Source: Bacteroidales bacterium
GTDB lineage: Bacteria; Bacteroidota; Bacteroidia; Bacteroidales; GCA-2748055
Assembly (NCBI GenBank): GCA_029934875.1
Contig: JAOZLK010000205.1
Coordinates: forward strand, 1-7,523
Reading direction: 5' to 3'
Length of the DNA stretch: 7,523 nucleotides
Part shown: in pieces, positions 1-6,829 of the stretch
How positions within the stretch are numbered: position 1 is the stretch's first letter
Layout of the letters: each line of letters opens with the position of its first letter
Made by a program: the position numbers and the translations under genes
The notes under the pieces: generated by a model
Seen by the model: the letters and a program-made list of their open reading frames with translations, nothing else
Told to the model about the DNA's origin: nothing
Database searches by the model: none

Positions 1-632
1 ACTTGGTTTGCTGGACAGCCAGCCAGCTTGCAGGGCTGGATCCTCATACCGGATCTGTGTACTGGAGCATCCCCCTTGAGCCACTTAAAATGAACATGTC
101 CATATCCGATCCGGTGTACGAGGCTCCCTATCTCTTCCTCAGTGCTTTTTTTGATGGCTCCTACCTGCTGGAGCTGGATCAGCAATCCACATCAGCCAAA
201 CTTGTCTATCACCGTATTGGAAGCAACGAAAGAAATACTAAAGCCCTTCATTGTTGCATCTCGACTCCCATGATCAGGGGAGACCATGTATACGGGATTG
301 GGTCCTATGGAGAGGCTCGCTGTCTTGATCTGAAGAGCGGGGAGCGCATATGGGAGAACCTTAGCCTGGTTGCACCGGAACGATGGGCAAACGTGCACCT
401 TGTAAACCAGGGAAGTCAAACCTGGGGCTTTAACGAAACAGGAGAATTATTGCTCGGAAAATTTACTCCTGAGGGCTATCTTGACCAGGGCAGGGTAAGG
501 TTAATCGACCCGGTAAAAATCTCTCCCAACCCCAGGAACGGTGTCAACTGGGCCCACCCGGCATTTTCGGGCTCTTATGTTTTTGTCAGGAGTGATTCCA
601 GACTCATCTGCATTCAGATAGGAACACCCTGA
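1..632 (+). CDS. PQQ-like beta-propeller repeat protein, C-terminal part (5' truncated by window edge)
   Basis: The frame is open from the left edge and ends at TGA 630-632, so the real start lies outside the window; the TTG at base 3 is simply the first complete codon. About 209 residues are visible. They contain repeated strands of the PQQ/quinoprotein propeller type, in which a hydrophobic strand is followed by LD, a TG/SG turn and a W. Examples are LAGLDPHTGSVYW near visible residues 9-21 and CLDLKSGERIW near 107-117. Weaker blades lie near 47-70, 139-158 and 192-206. The final segment (VNWAHPAF, then VFVRSDSRLICI) is the usual last blade of outer-membrane-assembly-factor BamB-like or PQQ-like proteins. 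Such proteins are normally exported and serve as scaffolds or, with bound PQQ, as dehydrogenases. Neither cofactor residues nor a signal peptide can be judged from this fragment, so enzymatic activity is not claimed. Confidence 0.8.
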   Translation, partial: LVCWTASQLAGLDPHTGSVYWSIPLEPLKMNMSISDPVYEAPYLFLSAFFDGSYLLELDQQSTSAKLVYHRIGSNERNTKALHCCISTPMIRGDHVYGIGSYGEARCLDLKSGERIWENLSLVAPERWANVHLVNQGSQTWGFNETGELLLGKFTPEGYLDQGRVRLIDPVKISPNPRNGVNWAHPAFSGSYVFVRSDSRLICIQIGTP

Positions 633-650
633 AAAAGACCTCTATTCGCA

Positions 651-681
651 TTCATTCCAAATGCAAAAATGTATAGTTTTA
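651..681 (+). promoter_or_regulatory. Weak candidate Bacteroidota-type promoter for the PurF-like gene
   Basis: TAGTTTTA at 674-681 matches the Bacteroidota -7 consensus TAnnTTTG except for the last base. TTC at 651-653, 20 bases upstream, resembles the -33 TTG element. Both elements are imperfect and the spacer is one base longer than usual. The site lies in the only spacer before the PurF-like gene, and its -7 element coincides with the left arm of an inverted repeat. Confidence 0.2.
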
Positions 682-703
682 GCACTACTAAACACTAAAA
701 CTA
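674..703. repeat. Perfect 9-bp inverted repeat in the leader of the PurF-like gene
   Basis: TAGTTTTAG (674-682) and its exact reverse complement CTAAAACTA (695-703) flank a 12-base loop. The right arm ends nine bases before the start codon at 713. There is no T run after it, so it is not a standard rho-independent terminator for the upstream gene. Possible roles are an operator dyad overlapping the candidate -7 element, or an RNA hairpin covering the translation start region. The symmetry is directly visible; the function is inference. Confidence 0.45.
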
Positions 704-712
704 CAGCACCAT

Positions 713-2116
713 ATGAGCGGTTTTTTCGGAGCAATCTCCAAGCAGGATTGTGTTTACGACGTCTTTTACGGCACCGACTACCATTCCCATCTGGGAACCA
801 AAAGGGCAGGCATGGTTTTCTACAACAAAGAAGAGGGATTCAGAAGATCCATCCACAGCCTGGAAAACGGTTATTTCCGAAGCAAATTTGAACCGGACCT
901 GGAAGACTTCCAGGGAAACAGTGGCCTTGGCATCATCAGTGATACCGATCCGCAACCCATCCTGTTCAATTCTCATATGGGCAGATTTGCCATTTCGACG
1001 GTTTGTCGCATGGTGAATATGGCAGAGCTTGAGCGCTACTTCCTGGATAAAAAGAGTCACTTTACAGAGAACTTCCAGGGAAATGTGAACCCCACCGAGG
1101 TGGTGGCCAACCTGGTATGTGAAGAAGATGATTTCGTGGCGGGGATTGAGCGTGTGCACGAGCAGGTCAAGGGATCCTGCACACTGGTGATCCTTACCTC
1201 CGACAGGCTTATTGCTGCAAGGGACAGGCTGGGAAGAACCACGGCCATAATCGGAAAAAAGGACGGGGCCTATGCAGTGGCTTCAGAGACCTGTGCTTTT
1301 CCCAACACGGGCTACGAAATTGAATACTACCTGGGGCCTGGTGAAATTGTTGAGATCACAGCCGATGGATACAAGGTTTTAAAACCGGCCGGAGAGCAGA
1401 TGCAGGTTTGCTCCTTCCTCTGGGTATACTACGGTTACCCGCCCTCCTACTACGAAGGCATCAACGTGGATGAGGTTCGATATCGTTGCGGAGCCAGCCT
1501 GGCCAAAAAAGATACTGTAGAAGCTGACTTTGTATGCGGGATACCCGATTCGGGAGTCGGACACGCCATCGGCTACGGAAATGAAAAGGGACTGGCCTAC
1601 AAAAGGGCCTATTCAAAATATACCCCAACCTGGCCCAGGAGCTTCATGCCCCAGAACCAGGATATGCGCGAATTGGTTGCCAAGATGAAACTGATCCCAA
1701 ACAAGGCAATGATCGAGGGAAAAAAGATGGTGTTCCTCGACGACTCCATCGTAAGGGGAACCCAGTTGAAAGACAACACAGCCGATCTGAGAAATGCCGG
1801 GGCAAAGGAGGTACACATGCGTATCGCCTGTCCGCCCCTTACCTTCCCCTGCAACTTCCTGAACTTTTCCCAGAGCCGTTCCACCATGGAACTGGCCACC
1901 CGCAAAGCAATTAAACAGCTGGAGGGTGAGGAAAAAGACCTTGAAACCTATGCAGATCCTTCCAGCGACAAGTACAGGGCCATGGTTGAGCAGATTGCAA
2001 AGAACCTGGGTATCGATTCCCTTATCTACCAGGACCTGAACGATCTGGTGGAAGCCATCGGGCTGCCCAAGGAGAAGCTCTGCACCCATTGTTGGGATGG
2101 CACGAGCTACTTTTGA
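713..2116 (+). CDS. PurF-like amidophosphoribosyltransferase homologue with degenerate glutaminase domain
   Basis: The 467-residue product has PurF length and layout: an N-terminal Ntn-hydrolase (class II glutaminase) domain at about 1-225 and a type I phosphoribosyltransferase domain at about 230-467. The PRPP loop is intact (FLDDSIVRGTQ, 341-351), as is the upstream GIPDSG (276-281). C233, C380, C457 and C460 line up with the four [4Fe-4S] ligands of Bacillus-type PurF. In canonical PurF the glutaminase cuts glutamine and the ammonia converts PRPP to phosphoribosylamine, the first step of purine synthesis. Here the residue after Met is Ser instead of the catalytic Cys. The expected HRGQ, RYST and HNGN motifs read HLGT (26-29), SDTD (76-79) and roughly STVCRMVN (95-102). 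From memory, this MSGFFG form is shared by Bacteroidota relatives, so it is probably a stable subfamily rather than a mutation. It may use free ammonia or have another role. The fold is certain; glutamine-dependent activity is doubtful. The start is fixed by the family N-terminus; no clear RBS is seen. Confidence 0.85.
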   Translation: MSGFFGAISKQDCVYDVFYGTDYHSHLGTKRAGMVFYNKEEGFRRSIHSLENGYFRSKFEPDLEDFQGNSGLGIISDTDPQPILFNSHMGRFAISTVCRMVNMAELERYFLDKKSHFTENFQGNVNPTEVVANLVCEEDDFVAGIERVHEQVKGSCTLVILTSDRLIAARDRLGRTTAIIGKKDGAYAVASETCAFPNTGYEIEYYLGPGEIVEITADGYKVLKPAGEQMQVCSFLWVYYGYPPSYYEGINVDEVRYRCGASLAKKDTVEADFVCGIPDSGVGHAIGYGNEKGLAYKRAYSKYTPTWPRSFMPQNQDMRELVAKMKLIPNKAMIEGKKMVFLDDSIVRGTQLKDNTADLRNAGAKEVHMRIACPPLTFPCNFLNFSQSRSTMELATRKAIKQLEGEEKDLETYADPSSDKYRAMVEQIAKNLGIDSLIYQDLNDLVEAIGLPKEKLCTHCWDGTSYF

Positions 2117-2175
2117 TTCTTGTGTCTGATTGAGATAGAATCCTTATCTTGCAGGGGAACTCAAAACCATAAACC

Positions 2176-3957
2176 ATGACTCCTACGCGTACTTTTGATC
2201 TGCTGGAAAGATTCACAACGAAGTTTCCCGGGCACAAGGCCCTGGCCGAAAAAACACAAGGGAACTGGGAATTTTATACCTCCGAGCAGTACAACGAGAC
2301 TGCCCACCATTTCGCACTGGGACTCCTGGAGCTGGGTTTTAAAAAAGGAGATAAGATTGTCACAGTCACCAACAACAGGCCCCAGTGGAATTTCGCCGAC
2401 ATGGGAATGGCCATGATCGGAGTGGTTCACGTACCGGTTTACACCTCCATGATTGCCGAGGAATACGCTTACGTCATTGAGCATTCCGATGCCTCCATGG
2501 TCATTGTTTCTGATAAAAAGCTCTATGATCTCATCCATCCTGAGGCCAGGAAGCTAAAAGGGGTAAAACACTTTTATACCTTCGATGACATTAAAGGAGC
2601 CATGAGCTGGAAGGAGATTACAAAGCTCGGAAAGAAGGCAAATTCAGAGACCAGGGAAAAGCTCGAGGACATTAAACATGCCATCGGTCCTAAGGAACTT
2701 GTTTCCATCATTTATACCTCCGGAACCACGGGTCAGTCCAAAGGAGTGATGCTTTCCCATGAGAACCTGGTGCAGAACTTCCTGAAAGCATCGGAAGTTT
2801 TCCAGCTCAATGAAGAAGATCGTTACCTGGCCATCATCCCGGTATGCCACGTGGGTGGAAGGATGGGCAACTACCAGACCCAATACTCGGGTGCCTGTGT
2901 CTACTATGCGGAGAATATGGGCACCATTGCTGTCAACCTGAAGGAAATCCAGGCCACGGGCTTTGATGCCGTTCCAAGGATCCTGGAAAAGATCTTTGAT
3001 AGCGTGATGGCCAAGGGGCGCGGTCTGACGGGGATGAAGAAGAAAATCTTTTTCTGGGCAGTCGACCTGGGATTCAAATACAATCCACATGGCGAAAACG
3101 GGTGGCTATATGAGAGGAAACTGAAAATCGCTGACAAGCTGATCTTCAGCAAGTGGAGAGCAGCGCTGGGTGGACATGCGAAAATGGTGGGTTGCGGGGG
3201 TGCGGCCCTTCAGCCTCGACTGGAAAGGGTTTTCTGGGCCAGCGGATTGAAAATCATCAACATGTATGGCCTGACCGAAACCTCACCTATCATTACCATT
3301 AACCGTACCGAAAAAGGATTCTGCAAACTGGGGAGCGTGGGAACTGTAATAGATGGGGTGGATCTGAAGATTGCGGATGACGGCGAAGTTCTTTGCAAAG
3401 GCCATTGTGTTATGATGGGCTACTATAAAGACGAAGCCCAGACAAAATCGGTCTTTGATGAAGAAGGATGGTTTCATACGGGCGATGTGGGTCACCTGGA
3501 AGAGGGTAAATTCCTGTATATTACCGACCGTAAAAAGGAAATTTTCAAGCTCTCCAGCGGAAAGTTCGTGGCTCCTCAGCTCATCGAGAACCGCCTTAAG
3601 GAATCGGCCTTCATCGACCAGGTTATGGTGGTTGGAGAACACCAGAAATTTGCCTCAGCCCTGCTGGTACCCGACTTCAAGTACCTGAAAGAATGGAGGG
3701 CCCAGCAGAAACTGGTTAACGGTAAAAGCAACCAGGAGCTCATTGCTCAGCCCGAGGTTAATGCCGCCATCAACGAGGAAATCAAAAGGATCAACAAGAG
3801 CCTGCAGGAATGGGAACGGATAAGCCGAAGCCGGCTCGTCGCCGAGGAATGGTCCCCTGCAAGTGGTGAGTTATCAGCCAGCCTGAAGTTAAAAAGGAAG
3901 GTGGTGGCTCAGCGCTACGACGACCTGCTTAGCTCCATCTATCATAAAAAGGTCTGA
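2176..3957 (+). CDS. Long-chain fatty acyl-CoA (or acyl-ACP) synthetase, AMP-forming
   Basis: This 593-residue protein belongs to the adenylate-forming ANL superfamily, in the bacterial long-chain FACS (FadD15-like) branch. It should activate a fatty acid with ATP to an acyl-AMP and pass the acyl group to CoA or the phosphopantetheine of ACP. The signature motifs appear in order: P-loop YTSGTTGQSKG (180-190), YGLTETSP (364-371), GWFHTGD (431-437), DRKKE (451-455) and a C-terminal SLKLKRK (569-575) whose Lys is expected at the adenylation site. The insert between the P-loop and the TE motif (GRGLTGMKKK through VGCGGAAL) is typical of the long-chain group. No signal peptide or membrane helix is apparent, so the enzyme is probably cytosolic or membrane-associated. 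It begins 59 bases after the PurF-like gene and leads a tight three-gene cluster. The start at 2176 precedes the first conserved helix (TFDLLERF) and has an A-rich leader without a good Shine-Dalgarno. CoA versus ACP, and chain length, cannot be read from sequence. Confidence 0.92.
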   Translation: MTPTRTFDLLERFTTKFPGHKALAEKTQGNWEFYTSEQYNETAHHFALGLLELGFKKGDKIVTVTNNRPQWNFADMGMAMIGVVHVPVYTSMIAEEYAYVIEHSDASMVIVSDKKLYDLIHPEARKLKGVKHFYTFDDIKGAMSWKEITKLGKKANSETREKLEDIKHAIGPKELVSIIYTSGTTGQSKGVMLSHENLVQNFLKASEVFQLNEEDRYLAIIPVCHVGGRMGNYQTQYSGACVYYAENMGTIAVNLKEIQATGFDAVPRILEKIFDSVMAKGRGLTGMKKKIFFWAVDLGFKYNPHGENGWLYERKLKIADKLIFSKWRAALGGHAKMVGCGGAALQPRLERVFWASGLKIINMYGLTETSPIITINRTEKGFCKLGSVGTVIDGVDLKIADDGEVLCKGHCVMMGYYKDEAQTKSVFDEEGWFHTGDVGHLEEGKFLYITDRKKEIFKLSSGKFVAPQLIENRLKESAFIDQVMVVGEHQKFASALLVPDFKYLKEWRAQQKLVNGKSNQELIAQPEVNAAINEEIKRINKSLQEWERISRSRLVAEEWSPASGELSASLKLKRKVVAQRYDDLLSSIYHKKV

Positions 3958-3971
3958 GCACAAAACAGGGA

Positions 3972-5165
3972 ATGAAAATAATCGAAGTCACCACCAAAGC
4001 GAGAAGACAGGACTTTCTTAAGGTCCCCAAACAACTATACAAGGACGAGGGTACCTGGGTTTGTCCTTTCGATAAGGAAATCGAATCCATATTCGACCCA
4101 AAAAAGAACGTGTACTTCAAACATGGAGTTGCCACCCGTTGGATCCTTCGGGATGAAAAGGGAAAACTCATTGGGCGAATTGCCGCCTTCATCGACCACC
4201 AGACCGCTCAAAAGCAGGAACAGCCCACTGGTGGAACAGGCTTTTTCGAGTGCATCAACAATCAGGATGCAGCCACAATACTCTTCGATACGGCAAGGGA
4301 TTGGTTGAAACAACAAGGCATGGAGGCCATGGACGGACCCATTAATTTTGGGGAAACTGATAAGTTCTGGGGACTGCTGGTGGAAGGTTTTACCCATCCA
4401 TCCTACGAGATTGCTTACAACTTCCCCTATTACCAGGACCTCTTTGAGAACTACGGTTTTCAAACCTACTTCAAACAGGAGGGCTTTCACCTGGATGTGA
4501 CCAAACCCCTGCCGCCCCGCTTTCAGAAAATCGCGGAATGGATCTCTCTCAAACCCGACTACGAGTTCATGCATTTCGAGTGGAAGACCAGCGATAAATT
4601 CGTTCAGGATTTCGTGACAGTATTTAACGAGGCCTGGGCCTCATTCAAGGAGAACTTCGAACCCCTGGAAGTCTCTTACATCAAGAAAACCCTGCAAAAA
4701 GCAAAGGCCATACTCGACGAGGAGTTTGTCTGGATCGCATACAACAAGGGAAAGCCCATAGCCATCTACCTGATGTATCCCGACGTGAATCAGATCCTGA
4801 AACACCTCAACGGGAAGCTCAACCCACCGGCCATGTTAAAATTTCTCTACCTGAAAAAGAAGAAAACCATGACCCGTGCACGCGGTGTGCTCATGGGTGT
4901 GGTTCCTGCTTTCCAGGGCATGGGTGTGGAAGCAGCCATCATTCTTCAGCTGGTCAAGGTCTTTGAACGAAAATCACACTTCACCGAGATTGAGTTTTCC
5001 TGGGTGGGAGACTTCAATCCGAGGATGCGGAAGATCTTCATAGGCGTAGGATGTAAATCCGTAAAGCATTATATTACTTACCGCTACCTATTTGACCGGG
5101 ACAAGCCCTATAAGCGATACCCGATCCCGGTAGAGGAAGAAAAACCAGGTAAAGCAAAAAAATGA
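3972..5165 (+). CDS. GNAT-superfamily acyltransferase, YghO-like (acceptor unknown)
   Basis: The 397-residue product matches the YghO-like group of large GNAT-fold proteins. The N-terminal half has the group's pattern: WVCPFDKE (29-36), LDPKK-like FDPKKN (41-46), GRIAAF (68-73), GFFEC (90-94), WLKQQG (111-116), DGPINFGETD (121-130), LLVEGF (135-140) and a PYY segment at 162-164. The C-terminal half carries the acyl-CoA-binding motif A, VVPAFQGMGVEAA (310-322), where QGMG fits the Q/RxxGxG/A loop. It ends with WVGDFNP and a conserved-looking YITYRY. Members are annotated as N-acetyl- or N-acyltransferases. To my recollection the bacterial ceramide synthase of Caulobacter belongs to this kind of GNAT-like protein, which would fit the acyl-activating enzyme 14 bases upstream. 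The basic tail (KPGKAKK) overlaps the next gene at ATGA, implying translational coupling. The fold is well supported, while donor and acceptor are inferred. Confidence 0.82.
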   Translation: MKIIEVTTKARRQDFLKVPKQLYKDEGTWVCPFDKEIESIFDPKKNVYFKHGVATRWILRDEKGKLIGRIAAFIDHQTAQKQEQPTGGTGFFECINNQDAATILFDTARDWLKQQGMEAMDGPINFGETDKFWGLLVEGFTHPSYEIAYNFPYYQDLFENYGFQTYFKQEGFHLDVTKPLPPRFQKIAEWISLKPDYEFMHFEWKTSDKFVQDFVTVFNEAWASFKENFEPLEVSYIKKTLQKAKAILDEEFVWIAYNKGKPIAIYLMYPDVNQILKHLNGKLNPPAMLKFLYLKKKKTMTRARGVLMGVVPAFQGMGVEAAIILQLVKVFERKSHFTEIEFSWVGDFNPRMRKIFIGVGCKSVKHYITYRYLFDRDKPYKRYPIPVEEEKPGKAKK

Positions 5166-6604
5166 ACTACGATTTTATCATCATAGGTGGCGGACTCGGA
5201 GGTCTGACTGCAGGAGCCAAGCTGGCCAAAGACGGTAAAAAGGTATTGCTGCTTGAACAACACGACCGGCCCGGCGGATGCGCAACAACCTTCAAAAGAA
5301 AGGAGTTTACCATGGAGGTGGGCCTCCACGAAATGGAGGGGCTTTACCCCAGAGATCAGAAGTTGAAAATGTTTGAGGACCTGGGACTGCTTGAACGGGT
5401 TAATTTCCTGGCCCTTCCGGAATTCTATCGCTTTATAAACGGGCGACAGGACATTGTAATTCCCCACCAGGTGGAAGAAGTAAAAACCGTGTTAAAAAAG
5501 GCCTTTCCTGGTGAGGAAGAAGGCATTGACGCATATTTCTGGCACCTGGCCAATGCCAAAAGGGTAATGGTCTTGAACCGAAATCAGCCAGAGAAAAGCA
5601 TTGGTCTTTTCCTGGACGAAATCATCAGCAACGAGGAGCTCAAACTGGTGCTCCTGGGCAACCTGGGATACTATCATGATGATCCATACACACTCTCATG
5701 GTATTACTATTTATCGGCCCAGAACAGCAACTATGGAGGAAGGGCAAATTACATCCAGGAAGGCTCACAAAAGCTATCCGATGCACTGGTGGATATTATC
5801 ACCGAAAACGGCGGCGAAGTAAAACTTAAAAAGCTGGTCACCCGCATTGATTATAAAGGTAAGAAAGCGGTGGGTGTCACTTATCAGGATGCCCGGGGCA
5901 GGGATCCAAAAGAGGATTCCGCAAGGGCAGACGACATCATTGTAAATTCCTCCATCCCCAATCTTGCCGCAAGTCTGCTTTCCAAATCCGATGGCAAAGC
6001 CCTGGCCAGTCAGCTGTCCGGGCAAAATATCGGGGCCTCGCTTCTGACGGTCTATTATGGCTTCAAAAAATCGCTGAAAGAAGTGGGAAACAAACACTAC
6101 GCCACCTTTATCTTCGATCCTTCCATAAAAACCCAGGCCGACATCCTTCCCAACAACAAGAGCGATTTCAGCACGCGCAGCTTCACCTTTGTAGATTACA
6201 GCCAGGTCGATTCAAAACTTGCACCAGAAGGCAAAAGCGTAGGCGCCGTTTGCGCAATCGACTACCCTGCCGACTGGGAGAACCTGAGCCGGGAAGAGTA
6301 CCTTCGAATGAAAGCCGATGTGGCTGACATTTTTACCGGTCGCTGTGAGCAATTTATACCCGGCTTCCGCGATGCCGTGGAGTATGTGGAGGTTGCTACC
6401 TCACTGAGCGTGAAACGCTTCACCCTGAACCCTGGTGGAGCCGTTTATGGCTTCGCCCAAAACCCCAACCGATCGGCCGAATACCTAAAGGCCCTCCCGG
6501 AAAACATTCACATCGCCTCTGCCTGGGGTAAACTGGGCGGCGGCTTCTCCGGAGCCATCATCAACGGCTACAACACTGCCAAAGACCTGCTGAAAAGAGA
6601 GTAA
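5162..6604 (+). CDS. FAD-dependent oxidoreductase of the CrtI / carotenoid isomerase / retinol saturase type (COG1233-like)
   Basis: The 480-residue protein opens with a Rossmann FAD-binding fold: YDFIIIGGGLGGLTAG, with G9, G11 and G14 as the dinucleotide glycines, E32 at the end of the second strand, and the following DRPGG (35-39). The C-terminal FAD-contact motif IASAWGKLGGGFSGA (451-465) and the NPGGAVYGF segment (423-431) are typical of phytoene desaturase, CrtISO and all-trans-retinol 13,14-reductase relatives. These enzymes desaturate, saturate or isomerise long polyene or lipid chains at membranes. The length is normal for the family (about 480-510). Its start codon shares ATGA with the stop of the acyltransferase gene, the closest coupling in the window. 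No phytoene synthase or other carotenoid gene is present here, and the neighbours are acyl-lipid enzymes. The substrate may therefore be a lipid rather than a carotene, but sequence alone does not decide this. Some relatives work as reductases, so the direction of the reaction is also open. Confidence 0.87.
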   Translation: MNYDFIIIGGGLGGLTAGAKLAKDGKKVLLLEQHDRPGGCATTFKRKEFTMEVGLHEMEGLYPRDQKLKMFEDLGLLERVNFLALPEFYRFINGRQDIVIPHQVEEVKTVLKKAFPGEEEGIDAYFWHLANAKRVMVLNRNQPEKSIGLFLDEIISNEELKLVLLGNLGYYHDDPYTLSWYYYLSAQNSNYGGRANYIQEGSQKLSDALVDIITENGGEVKLKKLVTRIDYKGKKAVGVTYQDARGRDPKEDSARADDIIVNSSIPNLAASLLSKSDGKALASQLSGQNIGASLLTVYYGFKKSLKEVGNKHYATFIFDPSIKTQADILPNNKSDFSTRSFTFVDYSQVDSKLAPEGKSVGAVCAIDYPADWENLSREEYLRMKADVADIFTGRCEQFIPGFRDAVEYVEVATSLSVKRFTLNPGGAVYGFAQNPNRSAEYLKALPENIHIASAWGKLGGGFSGAIINGYNTAKDLLKRE

Positions 6605-6693
6605 TCCCGGTACCTTAGACCTTAAAACTATTATACTTCTCTCCTACCAAGAAGTGCATCGTCGAGCAAGAAGAAGTGATGAGGAAGTAAATC

Positions 6694-6816
6694 TCATTGT
6701 TGCAATATTGCAACGCCAAATTCCAATTTCATTTTGGGATTTGCTGTGCTAATATCCACACCGGTAGTCCCACTATACGAGGCCGCCTCATTTCCAATAT
6801 AATGGCCTGCAATCAT
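6694..6816 (-). CDS. Short open frame, possible gene remnant or small protein (unidentified)
   Basis: On the minus strand, ATG at 6814-6816 opens a 40-codon frame ending at TGA 6694-6696. The product starts MIAGHYIGNEAASYSG and ends LEFGVAILQQ. The same frame stays open upstream to base 6861, preceded by a TAA at 6862-6864. This gives 55 residues in all (YGEDFQLFEVSP before the Met) and overlaps the 3' end of the membrane-protein gene. The amino acid mix is unusually protein-like for non-coding DNA, and the frame has no good start upstream of the ATG. That would suit the tail of a broken gene, for example one cut off by recombination. No family is recognised and no ribosome binding site is evident. 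It could equally be chance. Confidence 0.3.
   Translation of the reverse strand: MIAGHYIGNEAASYSGTTGVDISTANPKMKLEFGVAILQQ
6699..6714. repeat. Perfect 16-bp palindrome
   Basis: GTTGCAATATTGCAAC is identical on both strands with no spacer. It sits 95 bases after the oxidoreductase stop, within the last codons of the short minus-strand frame. Spacer-free dyads of this size are typical of sites for dimeric DNA-binding proteins and make poor RNA hairpins, because there is no loop. No T tract follows. The symmetry is seen directly; a protein-binding role is inference. Confidence 0.5.
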
Positions 6817-6829
6817 GGAATAATTGGGG

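Larger units (their letters stand above)
6605..6829. other. Intergenic region between convergent genes
   Basis: This stretch separates the stop of the + strand oxidoreductase gene from the stop of the minus-strand membrane protein. It holds a short minus-strand open frame, a perfect palindrome, an imperfect hairpin at 6717-6743 without a T tract, and two copies of AAGAAGTG (6649-6656 and 6671-6678). No convincing rho-independent terminator is seen for either convergent unit. Confidence 0.6.

Noticed and set aside
661..891. Small + strand frame starting in the leader of the PurF-like gene
   Set aside because: It mostly overlaps the PurF-like gene in another frame, its product is unnaturally rich in Arg and Leu, and it is unrelated to the family start at 713.
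701..1159. Minus-strand open frame of 152 codons inside the PurF-like gene
   Set aside because: It lies wholly opposite a clear conserved coding sequence and its product shows no family motifs; it is an antisense shadow of the real gene.
1613..2089. Minus-strand open frame of 158 codons opposite the phosphoribosyltransferase domain
   Set aside because: It overlaps the PRPP-loop coding region and has no recognisable protein features.
2132..2150. Short imperfect dyad GATA...TATC and TATCTTG between the PurF-like and ligase genes, considered as promoter or operator
   Set aside because: The stem is only about five to six pairs with wobbles, and the nearest TTG is 22 bases away from the -7-like element; too weak to call.
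2153..2159. AGGGGAA as a ribosome binding site for the acyl-CoA ligase
   Set aside because: It lies about 17 bases before the ATG, too far for a functional Shine-Dalgarno interaction.
4035..4574. Minus-strand open frame of 179 codons opposite the acyltransferase gene
   Set aside because: The + strand frame carries the YghO-like motifs across this whole stretch; the antisense product is low in protein-like features.
6649..6678. Two AAGAAGTG copies considered as direct repeats of a mobile or CRISPR-like element
   Set aside because: Only two 8-base copies of a simple purine-rich word, without further structure.
6717..6743. Hairpin CAAATTCCAA / TTGGGATTTG considered as terminator of the lipid operon
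   Set aside because: The stem is AT-rich with a G-T pair and no T tract follows, so it does not meet the pattern of a rho-independent terminator.
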